From assembly GCA_050699715.1 (NCBI GenBank), contig JBOHFR010000005.1, positions 1 through 64,000 on the forward strand: DNA of 64,000 bases, given 5' to 3'. Source of the DNA: GCA-003244245 sp050699715. Lineage in GTDB: Bacteria > Actinomycetota > Actinomycetes > Mycobacteriales > Pseudonocardiaceae. The notes beneath the pieces were generated by a model. It searched no databases and was not told the origin of the DNA. It was given only the letters and a program-made list of their open reading frames with translations. Shown here piece after piece: positions 53,072 through 60,276 of this stretch. The stretch's first letter is position 1. Each line of letters begins with the position of its first letter. Both the position numbers and the translations under genes were made by a program.

Positions 53072-53643
53072 GACGACTCGCTGGGATCGTCGCGGTGGAT
53101 GATCGGCAGGTGACGCCGGCCGTCGTGGGAAGTCCACATGCCCTCATCGCGGCCCTGCCAGTAATTCACCCAGGAGCTGCGCCCCCACTGCCGGTGGTCG
53201 ATCGGGCGCTGCAGCAGGCTGAGGTCTTCGGCCTTGCCCTCGGCGTCCGCGCGCTCGAAGGCGACCAGCCAGACGCACCGCACGCCAGGGTGCACCTCGC
53301 ACTCCCCGGTGGGGGACACCCCGCCGCACGGGCCGTTGCGCAGTTGTTTCGGGCAGGTCATCGGGCAGGCGTAACCCGTCGCCGGCAGCGCGCACTGGCC
53401 GCACATCCGGCAACCGAAGGTGGCCCCTTTGACCCGCTCCTCCGCAGCTGTGAACAGCCGGTTCGCCGTAGCGTGACGCTCCAGCCAGGCCGCTAGCCTG
53501 CGGTACGCCGGTCGCGGCTCGAGCAGGTGGTGCAACCAGTACCAGGTCCGCGCCGAGCGCGAGGGCGTGACCGGCGTGGGCCAGCCCGTGTGGCGCCGCT
53601 GCGGGGCGGCGCCGACCCGATCAGGATGTCGCCGGGTTGGCAT
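53068..53643 (-). CDS. MetV-like cysteine-rich partner of MetF
   Basis: A 191-residue product. The cysteine pattern FGCRMCGQCALPATGYACPM then TCPKQLRNGPCGGV, and ECEVHPGVRCVWL, is the MTHFR C-terminal-domain protein family (PF12225). In acetogens MetV carries zinc and an iron-sulfur cluster and complexes with MetF. Here it lies directly upstream of metF with translational coupling, so a MetVF complex is likely. The electron donor is unknown. Confidence 0.75.
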   Translation of the reverse strand: MPTRRHPDRVGAAPQRRHTGWPTPVTPSRSARTWYWLHHLLEPRPAYRRLAAWLERHATANRLFTAAEERVKGATFGCRMCGQCALPATGYACPMTCPKQLRNGPCGGVSPTGECEVHPGVRCVWLVAFERADAEGKAEDLSLLQRPIDHRQWGRSSWVNYWQGRDEGMWTSHDGRRHLPIIHRDDPSESS

Positions 53644-53818
53644 CAGTGATCCGACGCAGCGGGGTGAAACCCGCCCCGCGCAGTCGCGCGACCGTCACGC
53701 GGAGGTGCTCGATCTCCCGGTGGAATGTCTCGACGGTCTCCATCTCGGGCACCCCGACAGTGTCCGGAGTGGCCAGCAAGGGGCATTCACAGTGCGGGCA
53801 GTTCAGCTCGTGCGCCAT
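53621..53818 (-). CDS. Zinc-ribbon peptide leading the methyl-cycle operon
   Basis: A 65-residue product. ATG 53818 follows a GGAGGGTGGG ribosome binding site. MAHELNCPHCECPLLATPDT has a CxxCxC motif, then a helical part (METVETFHREIEHLRVTVAR). It overlaps the start of the metV-like gene by 23 bp, so it belongs to the operon. It may be an electron carrier, an assembly factor or a regulator; no family is recognised. Confidence 0.6.
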   Translation of the reverse strand: MAHELNCPHCECPLLATPDTVGVPEMETVETFHREIEHLRVTVARLRGAGFTPLRRITDANPATS

Positions 53819-54093
53819 CCCACCCTCCTGACGCCGCAGCAGCCTCTCGTGTAAGGCGGACCATACCATTAGTGAACTGGGGAGCCCAGGTTCAGAACAA
53901 CCGGGTACCAACATGAAATCACGACACCCGTGTTTGTGGCGAGGCCACAAAAACACCGCCACGCGAACGGCCAGTAGCCTTCGGCCAGGCGCGACGAGCG
54001 GCTGCTCGCCTACGCGCAACTGGCGGCGCCCCACGGCGCCAAAGTCAACATAATGTTGGCGGACGCGGAGGGCGGTGTACCGAAGCACGCTCT
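53819..54093. other. Upstream region of the methyl-cycle operon
   Basis: A TATGGT -10-like hexamer sits about 50 bp upstream of ATG 53818. No SAM or SAH riboswitch fold is obvious. On the plus strand 53984-54040 reads like a short coding fragment (RRDERLLAYAQLAAPHGAKV) of unknown origin. Confidence 0.3.
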
Positions 54094-55134
54094 CTACGAT
54101 CGGATCATTACCGAGCGCCTGGTCTCGCTCGACGGGGCGACCTTTGCTCGTTCACTGCTCGCTGCGGTGAATGCGTGCGGTGCGATGTCGGCTCGGAAAC
54201 GGGTGAGTTGCTGGCAGGTGTAGGCGCAGGCCAGCTCCAGCGCGCCGGCCCCCGCGTTGCCGTGCAGGAATGCCTCGTCCAGCCAGTACAGCCAGGCCGG
54301 CTCATTGTTCGGGCGGGAGTGGGTGAGCAGATCGAAGGACATGCCCGGGGAACGATCCCAGGCGGTGTCGTCACCGCGGCAGGCGGCGGCGCGGGCGCGG
54401 CAGGAGTGCAGGTAGGCCGCGACCTTCGGGGTGAACTGCCCACCGCCCCGCAGCGCTGAGTCGATCATGACCACGGCGCCCCGGGGATCACCGAAAGAAA
54501 TCGAGTGGAAGGCCATGAAGGCCAGCACGTTGGCCCCGACCGCGCGATCGTCGGCTGCGTGCGCCGAGCGCAACGCCACCGCATAGTAGCGCTGCGCGGC
54601 GGCGTTCTGGCCAGCTTTCACCGACTGGTAACCGGTCAGCCGGGCCAGTTCGGCGGCGGCGACGTGCAGCCGAGCGCCCAACTGCTCGGTGTAGCTGGAG
54701 TTGCTGAGCAGCTCGGTGACCAGGCGCAAGTCCTCCCGCAGCGCCCGGATCAGCCCGCCACCGCCGATCGCGTCGTCCATCCCCCGGCAGGCGTCGACAA
54801 CCCGTTCGATATCGGCGACAAGCTGGATACCGACCCGCTTGCCCCGCACGGACGCGGCCACCCTGGTCGGGTCGAGCAGCCACTGATGCGCCAGCGCGGT
54901 CAGCGACACCCCGGTGATCGCGTGGAAGTACCTGCGGTCCATCCCGCCTGCCTCCAAGACCTCGAGCAAGGATGCCAGCGCACCGGCCGGGTCCCAGGCG
55001 CGTTCCAGCCCGTCATCGGCTGGAACATAAAGCGGCCCGCTCCTGAGGGTGGGATGGATCCTGTCAGCCAGACCCAGCGCCTGGGCCGATCGCGTCCAAC
55101 ACCTCGGGCTGCTCCGGAACATCGCGCTGGACAC
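54094..55134 (-). pseudogene. XRE-TPR regulator missing its DNA-binding domain
   Basis: The frame has PAGALASLLEVLEAGGMDRR, YFHAITGVSLTALAHQWLLD and helical repeats (GARLHVAAAELARLTGYQSV), matching the sensory part of actinobacterial XRE-TPR regulators. The N-terminal helix-turn-helix is replaced by an unrelated start, and the C-terminus (after RADIAPHAFTAASS) is out of family. Probably a double-ended remnant, disturbed by the hairpin repeat nearby (55226-55456). Confidence 0.6.
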
Positions 55135-55225
55135 CTACTACCCCACGGCCGTTTCAAGATCGTGTTTACAGTCGTGGTGGTCACGTCTGCCTGTCCCGGG
55201 CATCCCGGCGTGGGGCTTCGGTGGC

Positions 55226-55456
55226 GTCCCTTGACAGTCGCTGGCTACCTGGTGTGGCGCGGCACGTGGTTGTTGTCTGTTCTGGTGCTCGTCTGCTGCG
55301 CCCCCGCCGCCCCGCAGGGAGGTAGGGGATCTGTTGTGGAGTTGCCACAGACGGCAACTTGGGGCGAGAAGTTGCCGTCTGTGGCAACTCCACACACTGC
55401 GATAGTCCTTCCCCGAACCTCACCGACAGTGACATCGGCACGGGGTGTCAAGGGAC
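55226..55456 (-). repeat. Hairpin repeat copy D, with terminal inverted repeats
   Basis: Bounded by GTCCCTTGACA (55226-55236) and its exact complement (55446-55456). The central hairpin has perfect 23-bp arms (55338-55360 and 55369-55391) with loop GGGGCGAG. It is the best preserved member. Length 231 bp, no coding capacity: MITE-like. Confidence 0.75.
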
Positions 55457-55520
55457 AGTTTGACTTCCCTCTAGGCGGCGAACAGCTCGCCCTAGCCCAA
55501 GGGACCACCGCCGCTCAGCG

Positions 55521-55880
55521 CTGGCGGCCTACCGCGCCCATCTCAGCCCGGCGGAGGGACCCGACCCCAATCCGGTACTGGCCTGTCTGCTGCATCTGCA
55601 CCACACCCGCATCGTCGGGATCAACCAAGACTCCGAACCCACCTGCCTTCGACCCGCCCGCGCCGCTGCGCTCGGGTGGGTGGCACGCAACGACGGGAAC
55701 TCCGGCATGGCGCACGGGATCGGCGGCCCCCTGGCGTTGCTGTCCCTCGCGATGAGGCGCGGGATCGTCGCGCACGACCAAGCCGATGCGCCCCTCCTAG
55801 TGTTGCGGCACCCCAGGACTGGCACGAACACAGCCTGTGCCACGGATCGGCCGGCCTCGGTGGCGGCGGCGAGAGGCCAG
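55521..55880 (+). pseudogene. Lanthipeptide-type LanB/LanC remnant
   Basis: One frame reads LAAYRAHLSPAEGPDPNPVL then ACLLHLHHTRIVGINQDSEP, matching the SpaB_C (thiopeptide/lanthipeptide dehydratase C-terminal) domain. It runs straight into GNSGMAHGIGGPLALLSLAM, a LanC cyclase motif, with a further frame giving HEHSLCHGSAGL (zinc-ligand CHG motif). LanB end and LanC middle are thus joined after a deletion, and a frameshift follows. Confidence 0.55.
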
Positions 55881-55963
55881 TGGGAGGCCGTTGCGGTGAC
55901 GTTGCGGGGACGACTGATCACACCTAGTGGGTGGTTCAGCTAGCGTCTTGGTTAACCGCCGGG

Positions 55964-56203
55964 ATGGGGAGATCGATAGCTGCGCCAGCACCGCGAACAC
56001 GACTAGAACAGCGCGTACAGCTCGCGCATCTGTCCATCCCCGAGTTCGTCACTCGGTTCCAGGCCGCGGCGCTCGAGCCGCCGCCGCGGGCATGGTGCGC
56101 GACCCCGTCCTTGGCGAGATTCATCGACCTGGTGCGCCTGCGGGACACCGTGTACGAGCAGCTGGACCGCACCCACAAACCCCGTCAGCAAACCGAAGAA
56201 TAA
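55964..56203 (+). CDS. Small hypothetical protein
   Basis: A 79-residue product: MGRSIAAPAPRTRLEQRVQL, AHLSIPEFVTRFQAAALEPP, and a C-terminal DLVRLRDTVYEQLDRTHKPR. Helical and charged. No ribosome binding site and no family recognised. It may belong to the degraded lanthipeptide region. Confidence 0.35.
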   Translation: MGRSIAAPAPRTRLEQRVQLAHLSIPEFVTRFQAAALEPPPRAWCATPSLARFIDLVRLRDTVYEQLDRTHKPRQQTEE

Positions 56204-56238
56204 ACAATGGGCTGGCGCACAGGATCGGTGGACCGGGA

Positions 56239-56439
56239 TCAGGCGACGTCGAACAGATCCTCCGGGCGTCTCCCTCGGCCGACACCGGTGTCGTGCCACC
56301 AGCGGCGCAGGCAGTTGCCGCACTGCACCCAGACCATGTTGACGTCGGAATCAAGGAGGTACAGCGCGGTAGTGTCACTGCAATGGCGGCAGGGCAGCCA
56401 CACGCGGCGGCCAGGGTCTGCTTGGGGATCAAGCATCAT
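56239..56439 (-). CDS. Small zinc-ribbon protein
   Basis: A 66-residue product: WLPCRHCSDTTALYLL then VWVQCGNCLRRWWHD makes two CxxC pairs, a zinc ribbon. Its start overlaps the stop of the next gene upstream (ATGA). Third gene of a small overlapping operon. Similar sets occur in actinomycete mobile elements. Function unknown. Confidence 0.55.
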   Translation of the reverse strand: MMLDPQADPGRRVWLPCRHCSDTTALYLLDSDVNMVWVQCGNCLRRWWHDTGVGRGRRPEDLFDVA

Positions 56440-56663
56440 CTTGTCGCTCCGGGGGTGTCGGGGAGCACACCAGCGGCGACTAATACGTCGTAGGTGGCTT
56501 GCTGGTCAGGGTCAAGGTGGGTGTAGAGCATTCGACGCGCTTCGGCTTCGCCGGTGTAAATCTCGGTGGGGTCCCAATGCGGGCTGAGGGCATCCAGGAC
56601 GGCGGCGAGGCGTGCGCCTTCGTGCGCGGTGAGATCAATAGTGAACGGGACGAGGTTGGCCAT
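56436..56663 (-). CDS. Small hypothetical protein
   Basis: A 75-residue acidic product: MANLVPFTIDLTAHEGARLA, AVLDALSPHWDPTEIYTGEA, ending VLPDTPGATR. Middle gene of the overlapping trio. No family recognised. Confidence 0.5.
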   Translation of the reverse strand: MANLVPFTIDLTAHEGARLAAVLDALSPHWDPTEIYTGEAEARRMLYTHLDPDQQATYDVLVAAGVLPDTPGATR

Positions 56664-56958
56664 CGCACACCTCCGGTGGTCTAATCGAGTTGAAAGCGTA
56701 GGTGCCAGCCGCGTGGCTCAGGCATCGCGTGGCCTCGGCGGCGAGGGCCTCGGCCTGCTGCAGGTGCGGGGTGACGGTGCCCCAGGCCGCCCAGCGGTCC
56801 CGGGCGGCCGCAGTGAGCTCACTGAGGTGCCGCGCGATCCGGGCCAGGTCCCAGACCAAGGTCAGGGTCTCCTCGCCAGTGGCGGTCATCGGCGAGCCAG
56901 CCGCAGTGGCCAGCGCCGTTGCTGCCGCCTCGATCGGGGCATTGATCGTAAGTTCCAT
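56635..56958 (-). CDS. Small hypothetical protein, first of an overlapping trio
   Basis: A 107-residue product from ATG 56958: MELTINAPIEAAATALATAA, LTLVWDLARIARHLSELTAA, RDRWAAWGTVTPHLQQAEAL. Helical. It overlaps the next gene by 29 bp. The trio has tight overlaps, so it is a single operon, facing away from argA. Confidence 0.5.
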   Translation of the reverse strand: MELTINAPIEAAATALATAAGSPMTATGEETLTLVWDLARIARHLSELTAAARDRWAAWGTVTPHLQQAEALAAEATRCLSHAAGTYAFNSIRPPEVCDGQPRPVHY

Positions 56959-57089
56959 GACATGTCGCCACCCAAAGGTCACCTGAAAACCATGTACTAC
57001 AACAAGAGTCGGTCTCCCAGCGCTCTGATACACCACTTCGCAGATGGCGAAGGCACAGACCGCCTCGCGCAACCGATAGGTTCTGGCCC

Positions 57090-57590
57090 GTGCTTCTTCC
57101 GATCACTGTGCGGCGGGCGAGAGTTGGGGACGTCCGCCGGATCAAGGACCTGGTGGACTGCTACGCCGGCGCGGTGCTGCTGACCAAACAGCTCGTGACG
57201 CTCTACGAGGACGTCCAGGAGTTCTGGGTGGCCGAACGAGACGGCGCGGTGCTGGGCTGCGGCGCGCTGCACGTGCTCTGGGAAGACCTGGCCGAGATCC
57301 GGACCCTGGCCGTGCGCCCGGACGCCGTAGGCCAAGGGGTAGGCAACGCACTGGTCACCCAGCTGGTGGAGCAGGGACGGGTGCTGGGGTTGCGCCGCCT
57401 GTTCGTGCTGACCTTCGAGGAGCGCTTCTTCTCCCGGCACGGGTTCCAGACCATCCAAGGGACCCCGGTGACCGCGGAGGTCTACGACGAGATACGCCGC
57501 TCGCCCGACGAGGGGGTCGCGGAGTTCCTCGACCTGCCCTACGTCAAGCCCAACACCCTAGGCAACACCCGCATGTTGCGTGAGCTGTGA
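57090..57590 (+). CDS. argA: GNAT amino-acid N-acetyltransferase (ArgA type)
   Basis: A 166-residue product: ITVRRARVGDVRRIKDLVDC, AEIRTLAVRPDAVGQGVGNA (acetyl-CoA-binding RxxGxG/A motif), FSRHGFQTIQGTPVTAEVYD. It matches the mycobacterial Rv2747-type L-glutamate N-acetyltransferase, which is also found convergent to ftsK. It would start arginine biosynthesis by acetylating glutamate. Confidence 0.8.
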   Translation: MLLPITVRRARVGDVRRIKDLVDCYAGAVLLTKQLVTLYEDVQEFWVAERDGAVLGCGALHVLWEDLAEIRTLAVRPDAVGQGVGNALVTQLVEQGRVLGLRRLFVLTFEERFFSRHGFQTIQGTPVTAEVYDEIRRSPDEGVAEFLDLPYVKPNTLGNTRMLREL

Positions 57591-57593
57591 AGG

Positions 57594-57656
57594 TGATCAC
57601 GATTTGTGTGCCGTGAGCGACAAGAATTGTCGTTCTTCGCACCCATACAGTGATCA
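57594..57656. terminator. Palindrome between convergent argA and ftsK
   Basis: Outer arms TGATCAC and TGATCA-type with inner CGACAA/TTGTCG. Imperfect in the middle. Same outer sequence as 21743-21804. Bidirectional terminator. Confidence 0.6.
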
Positions 57657-57674
57657 TGTGCCCTGCTACCCGGC

Positions 57675-60176
57675 TTAGTCGCCCTCGCCACCGCCAGGAT
57701 CGCCGCCACGAATCGAGTACAGCAGCCCGTTAAGCTCTTCGGGTTTGGCCAGCACGTCGCGGGCCTTGGATCCCTCCGAGGGGCCCACCACACCCCGGCT
57801 CTCTAGCAGGTCCATCAACCGGCCCGCCTTGGCGAAGCCGACCCGGAGCTTGCGCTGCAGCATCGAGGTCGAGCCGAACTGTGACGTCACCACGAGCTCG
57901 GCGGCCTGCAGCAGCACATCAAGATCGTCACCAATGTCTGGATCAACCTCTTTGTGCTCCCCCGGCTTGGACGCGGTGACCCCGTCGGTGTACTCCGGGG
58001 TGGCTTGGTCCTTGGTGTAGGCGACGACCTTGGCGATCTCAGCGTCGCCGATGTAGGCGCCCTGGATGCGTACCGGCTTGGACGCGCCCATCGGCAGGTA
58101 GAGCCCGTCGCCCATGCCGATCAACTTCTCCGCGCCGGGTTGATCCAGGATCACCCGACTGTCGGTGAGCGAGGAGGTGGCGAAGGCCAGCCGGGAGGGC
58201 ACGTTGGTCTTGATCAGTCCGGTGACCACGTCGACGCTGGGACGCTGAGTGGCCAGCACGAGGTGGATTCCGGCCGCTCGGGCCTTCTGCGTGATGCGGA
58301 CGATGGCGTCCTCGACGTCGCGCGGGGCGGTCATCATCAGGTCAGCCAGCTCGTCGACGATCGCCATGATGTAGGGATAGGGGCGGTACTCGCGCTGCGA
58401 GCCGGGCGGCGCGGTGATCTCGCCGCTACGCACCTTGGCATTGAAGTCGTCGATATGGCGCACCTTGGCGGCCTGCATGTCCTGGTAGCGCTGCTCCATC
58501 TCCTCCACCAGCCAGGCCAGCGCAGCGGCCGCCTTCTTCGGCTGGGTGATGATCGGTGTGATCAGGTGCGGGATGCCCTCGTAGGGGGTGAGCTCCACCA
58601 TCTTCGGGTCGATCAGGATCATCCTGACCTCGTCGGGGGTGGCCCGGGTGAGCAGCGAGACGAGCATCGAGTTGACGAAGCTCGACTTACCGGAGCCGGT
58701 GGAACCGGCCACCAGCAGGTGCGGCATCTTGGCCAGGTTCGCGGTGACGAAGCGACCCTCGATGTCCTTACCGAGCCCGATCGCCATGGGATGCTGGTCG
58801 CGGCCCGACGCCGCCGAGCGCAGCACGTCACCCAGTAGCACCATCTCCCGATCACTGTTGGGCACCTCGATCCCCACCGCGGACTTGCCCGGGATCGGGG
58901 CTAGCAACCGCACATTGTCGGTGGCCACCGCGTAGGCGATATTGCGGGTCAGCTGGGTGATCTTCTCCACTTTGACCCCGAGCCCCACCTCCACCTCGTA
59001 GCGGGTGACGGTCGGTCCTCGGGAGAATCCGGTGACCTGAGCGTCCACCGAGAACTGGTCGAGCACCCCGGTGATTGCCTCGATCATCGCGTCGTTGGCC
59101 TTGCTGTGGGTTCTCGGCGGGTCGCCCTTGAGGAGCAGATCGGGCGGAGGCAGCTGGTAATCACCCTCGATCACCCGGTGGGTGGATGTCGCGCAACCGG
59201 GCTTGCTGTCAAGCGCTCCCTCAACCGGCTCCTCGACCGGCCCCGCAACCGACACAGCGGGCTTCGGCTGCGCCGGCAGGCGGGTCGGTGACGCGGCAGT
59301 AGCGCCCTGCGCTTCTTCCTCAGCGATCTTTGCGGTCTGAGTGGCCTGCCTACGCCGGGAGGGGCGGCGCAGCCGGACGGTGGCCGGATCGGCGCCGGTT
59401 ACCTCGGCATCGGTGCCGGCGGCATCGGGATCGGCAGCGTCGGGATCGGCATCGGGCAGCGCCCCGCACAGCCGGCGGATACGCCCGGGCACCGCGCGAA
59501 CCGGGGTGCCCGTCAGCACCAACAGCCCGTAACCGGCCAGCAGCGCCAGCAGGGGTGCGGCCACCCAGACGGTGAATCCGTCGACCAACGGATCCGCGAC
59601 CAGGAAACCGACCGCGCCAGCAGCCCGGGACCGTCCCACCCCATCCGCTGGCGCGCCAGCCGCGAGATGCCACAGGCCGAGCGTCCCCAACGTGAGGAAC
59701 ACGGTGCCAACGGTGCGGCGAGGCCGGGCCGCCACATCGGGCTCGGTGCGCATCAGGGTCACTCCGACCCCGGCGAGGACCACGGGTAAGCCCACCGACA
59801 CGGCACCGAACAGGGCACTGAGTAGGTGTTGGAGACCAGCGCCGACCGGTCCTCCGGCGGCACACCACACCGCGGCGGCGGCGACCACAGCGAGGGCGAC
59901 CAAACCGAGCGCGAGGCCGTCCCGACGGTGCGCGGGCTCCAACTCACGCGTGCGCCCCACCGCCCTGGCAAGTCTTCCGACGCCACGGGCCAGCAGCGAC
60001 CACGCACCGACCAGGCCACGACCGAGAACGCGGCTCGATCCTGTTCTGGGCACTCTTCTGGGCACTCTTCTGGGCACTGGCCGCCGGGGGGTCGACCGCG
60101 GGCGCGGCTTGGTCGCCGAACTCCGGGACCGCACGGCCGTGGTCTTCGGGGAACTCCGCCCTGGCATGTCCCACAC
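57675..60176 (-). CDS. ftsK: DNA translocase FtsK/SpoIIIE
   Basis: An 833-residue product. N-terminal membrane spans (GLALGLVALAVVAAAAVWCA onward), an Asp/Ala linker (DADPDAADPDAAGTDAEVTG), then the motor with Walker A VAGSTGSGKSSFVNSMLVSL and Walker B (IMAIVDELADLMMTA). The gamma domain at the end (QFGSTSMLQRKLRVGFAKAG) reads KOPS sites. It pumps chromosome DNA at the septum. The N-terminal PRRVPRRVP repeats correspond to three 12-bp DNA repeats near 60043-60078. Confidence 0.9.
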   Translation of the reverse strand: MWDMPGRSSPKTTAVRSRSSATKPRPRSTPRRPVPRRVPRRVPRTGSSRVLGRGLVGAWSLLARGVGRLARAVGRTRELEPAHRRDGLALGLVALAVVAAAAVWCAAGGPVGAGLQHLLSALFGAVSVGLPVVLAGVGVTLMRTEPDVAARPRRTVGTVFLTLGTLGLWHLAAGAPADGVGRSRAAGAVGFLVADPLVDGFTVWVAAPLLALLAGYGLLVLTGTPVRAVPGRIRRLCGALPDADPDAADPDAAGTDAEVTGADPATVRLRRPSRRRQATQTAKIAEEEAQGATAASPTRLPAQPKPAVSVAGPVEEPVEGALDSKPGCATSTHRVIEGDYQLPPPDLLLKGDPPRTHSKANDAMIEAITGVLDQFSVDAQVTGFSRGPTVTRYEVEVGLGVKVEKITQLTRNIAYAVATDNVRLLAPIPGKSAVGIEVPNSDREMVLLGDVLRSAASGRDQHPMAIGLGKDIEGRFVTANLAKMPHLLVAGSTGSGKSSFVNSMLVSLLTRATPDEVRMILIDPKMVELTPYEGIPHLITPIITQPKKAAAALAWLVEEMEQRYQDMQAAKVRHIDDFNAKVRSGEITAPPGSQREYRPYPYIMAIVDELADLMMTAPRDVEDAIVRITQKARAAGIHLVLATQRPSVDVVTGLIKTNVPSRLAFATSSLTDSRVILDQPGAEKLIGMGDGLYLPMGASKPVRIQGAYIGDAEIAKVVAYTKDQATPEYTDGVTASKPGEHKEVDPDIGDDLDVLLQAAELVVTSQFGSTSMLQRKLRVGFAKAGRLMDLLESRGVVGPSEGSKARDVLAKPEELNGLLYSIRGGDPGGGEGD

Positions 60177-60276
60177 GCTAGCCCATCCTCCCCTTGCTTC
60201 CCCGCAGCAAACGCCACCGCAGCGGCCTCACCAGGCACAGGCGTCACGACACGCCAAAGCTCCCAGCCGGGGGACC

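Noticed and set aside
47250..53900. SAM or SAH riboswitch in the methyl-cycle operon
   Set aside because: Intergenic gaps are too short and the leader before 53818 shows no recognisable fold.
38859..57089. tRNA gene as integration site for the region between rimO and argA
   Set aside because: I could not see a cloverleaf or CCA-end tRNA sequence at either border.
60043..60078. Three 12-bp repeats in ftsK as a separate element
   Set aside because: They encode the PRRV repeats in the basic N-terminal region of FtsK and are ordinary low-complexity coding sequence.
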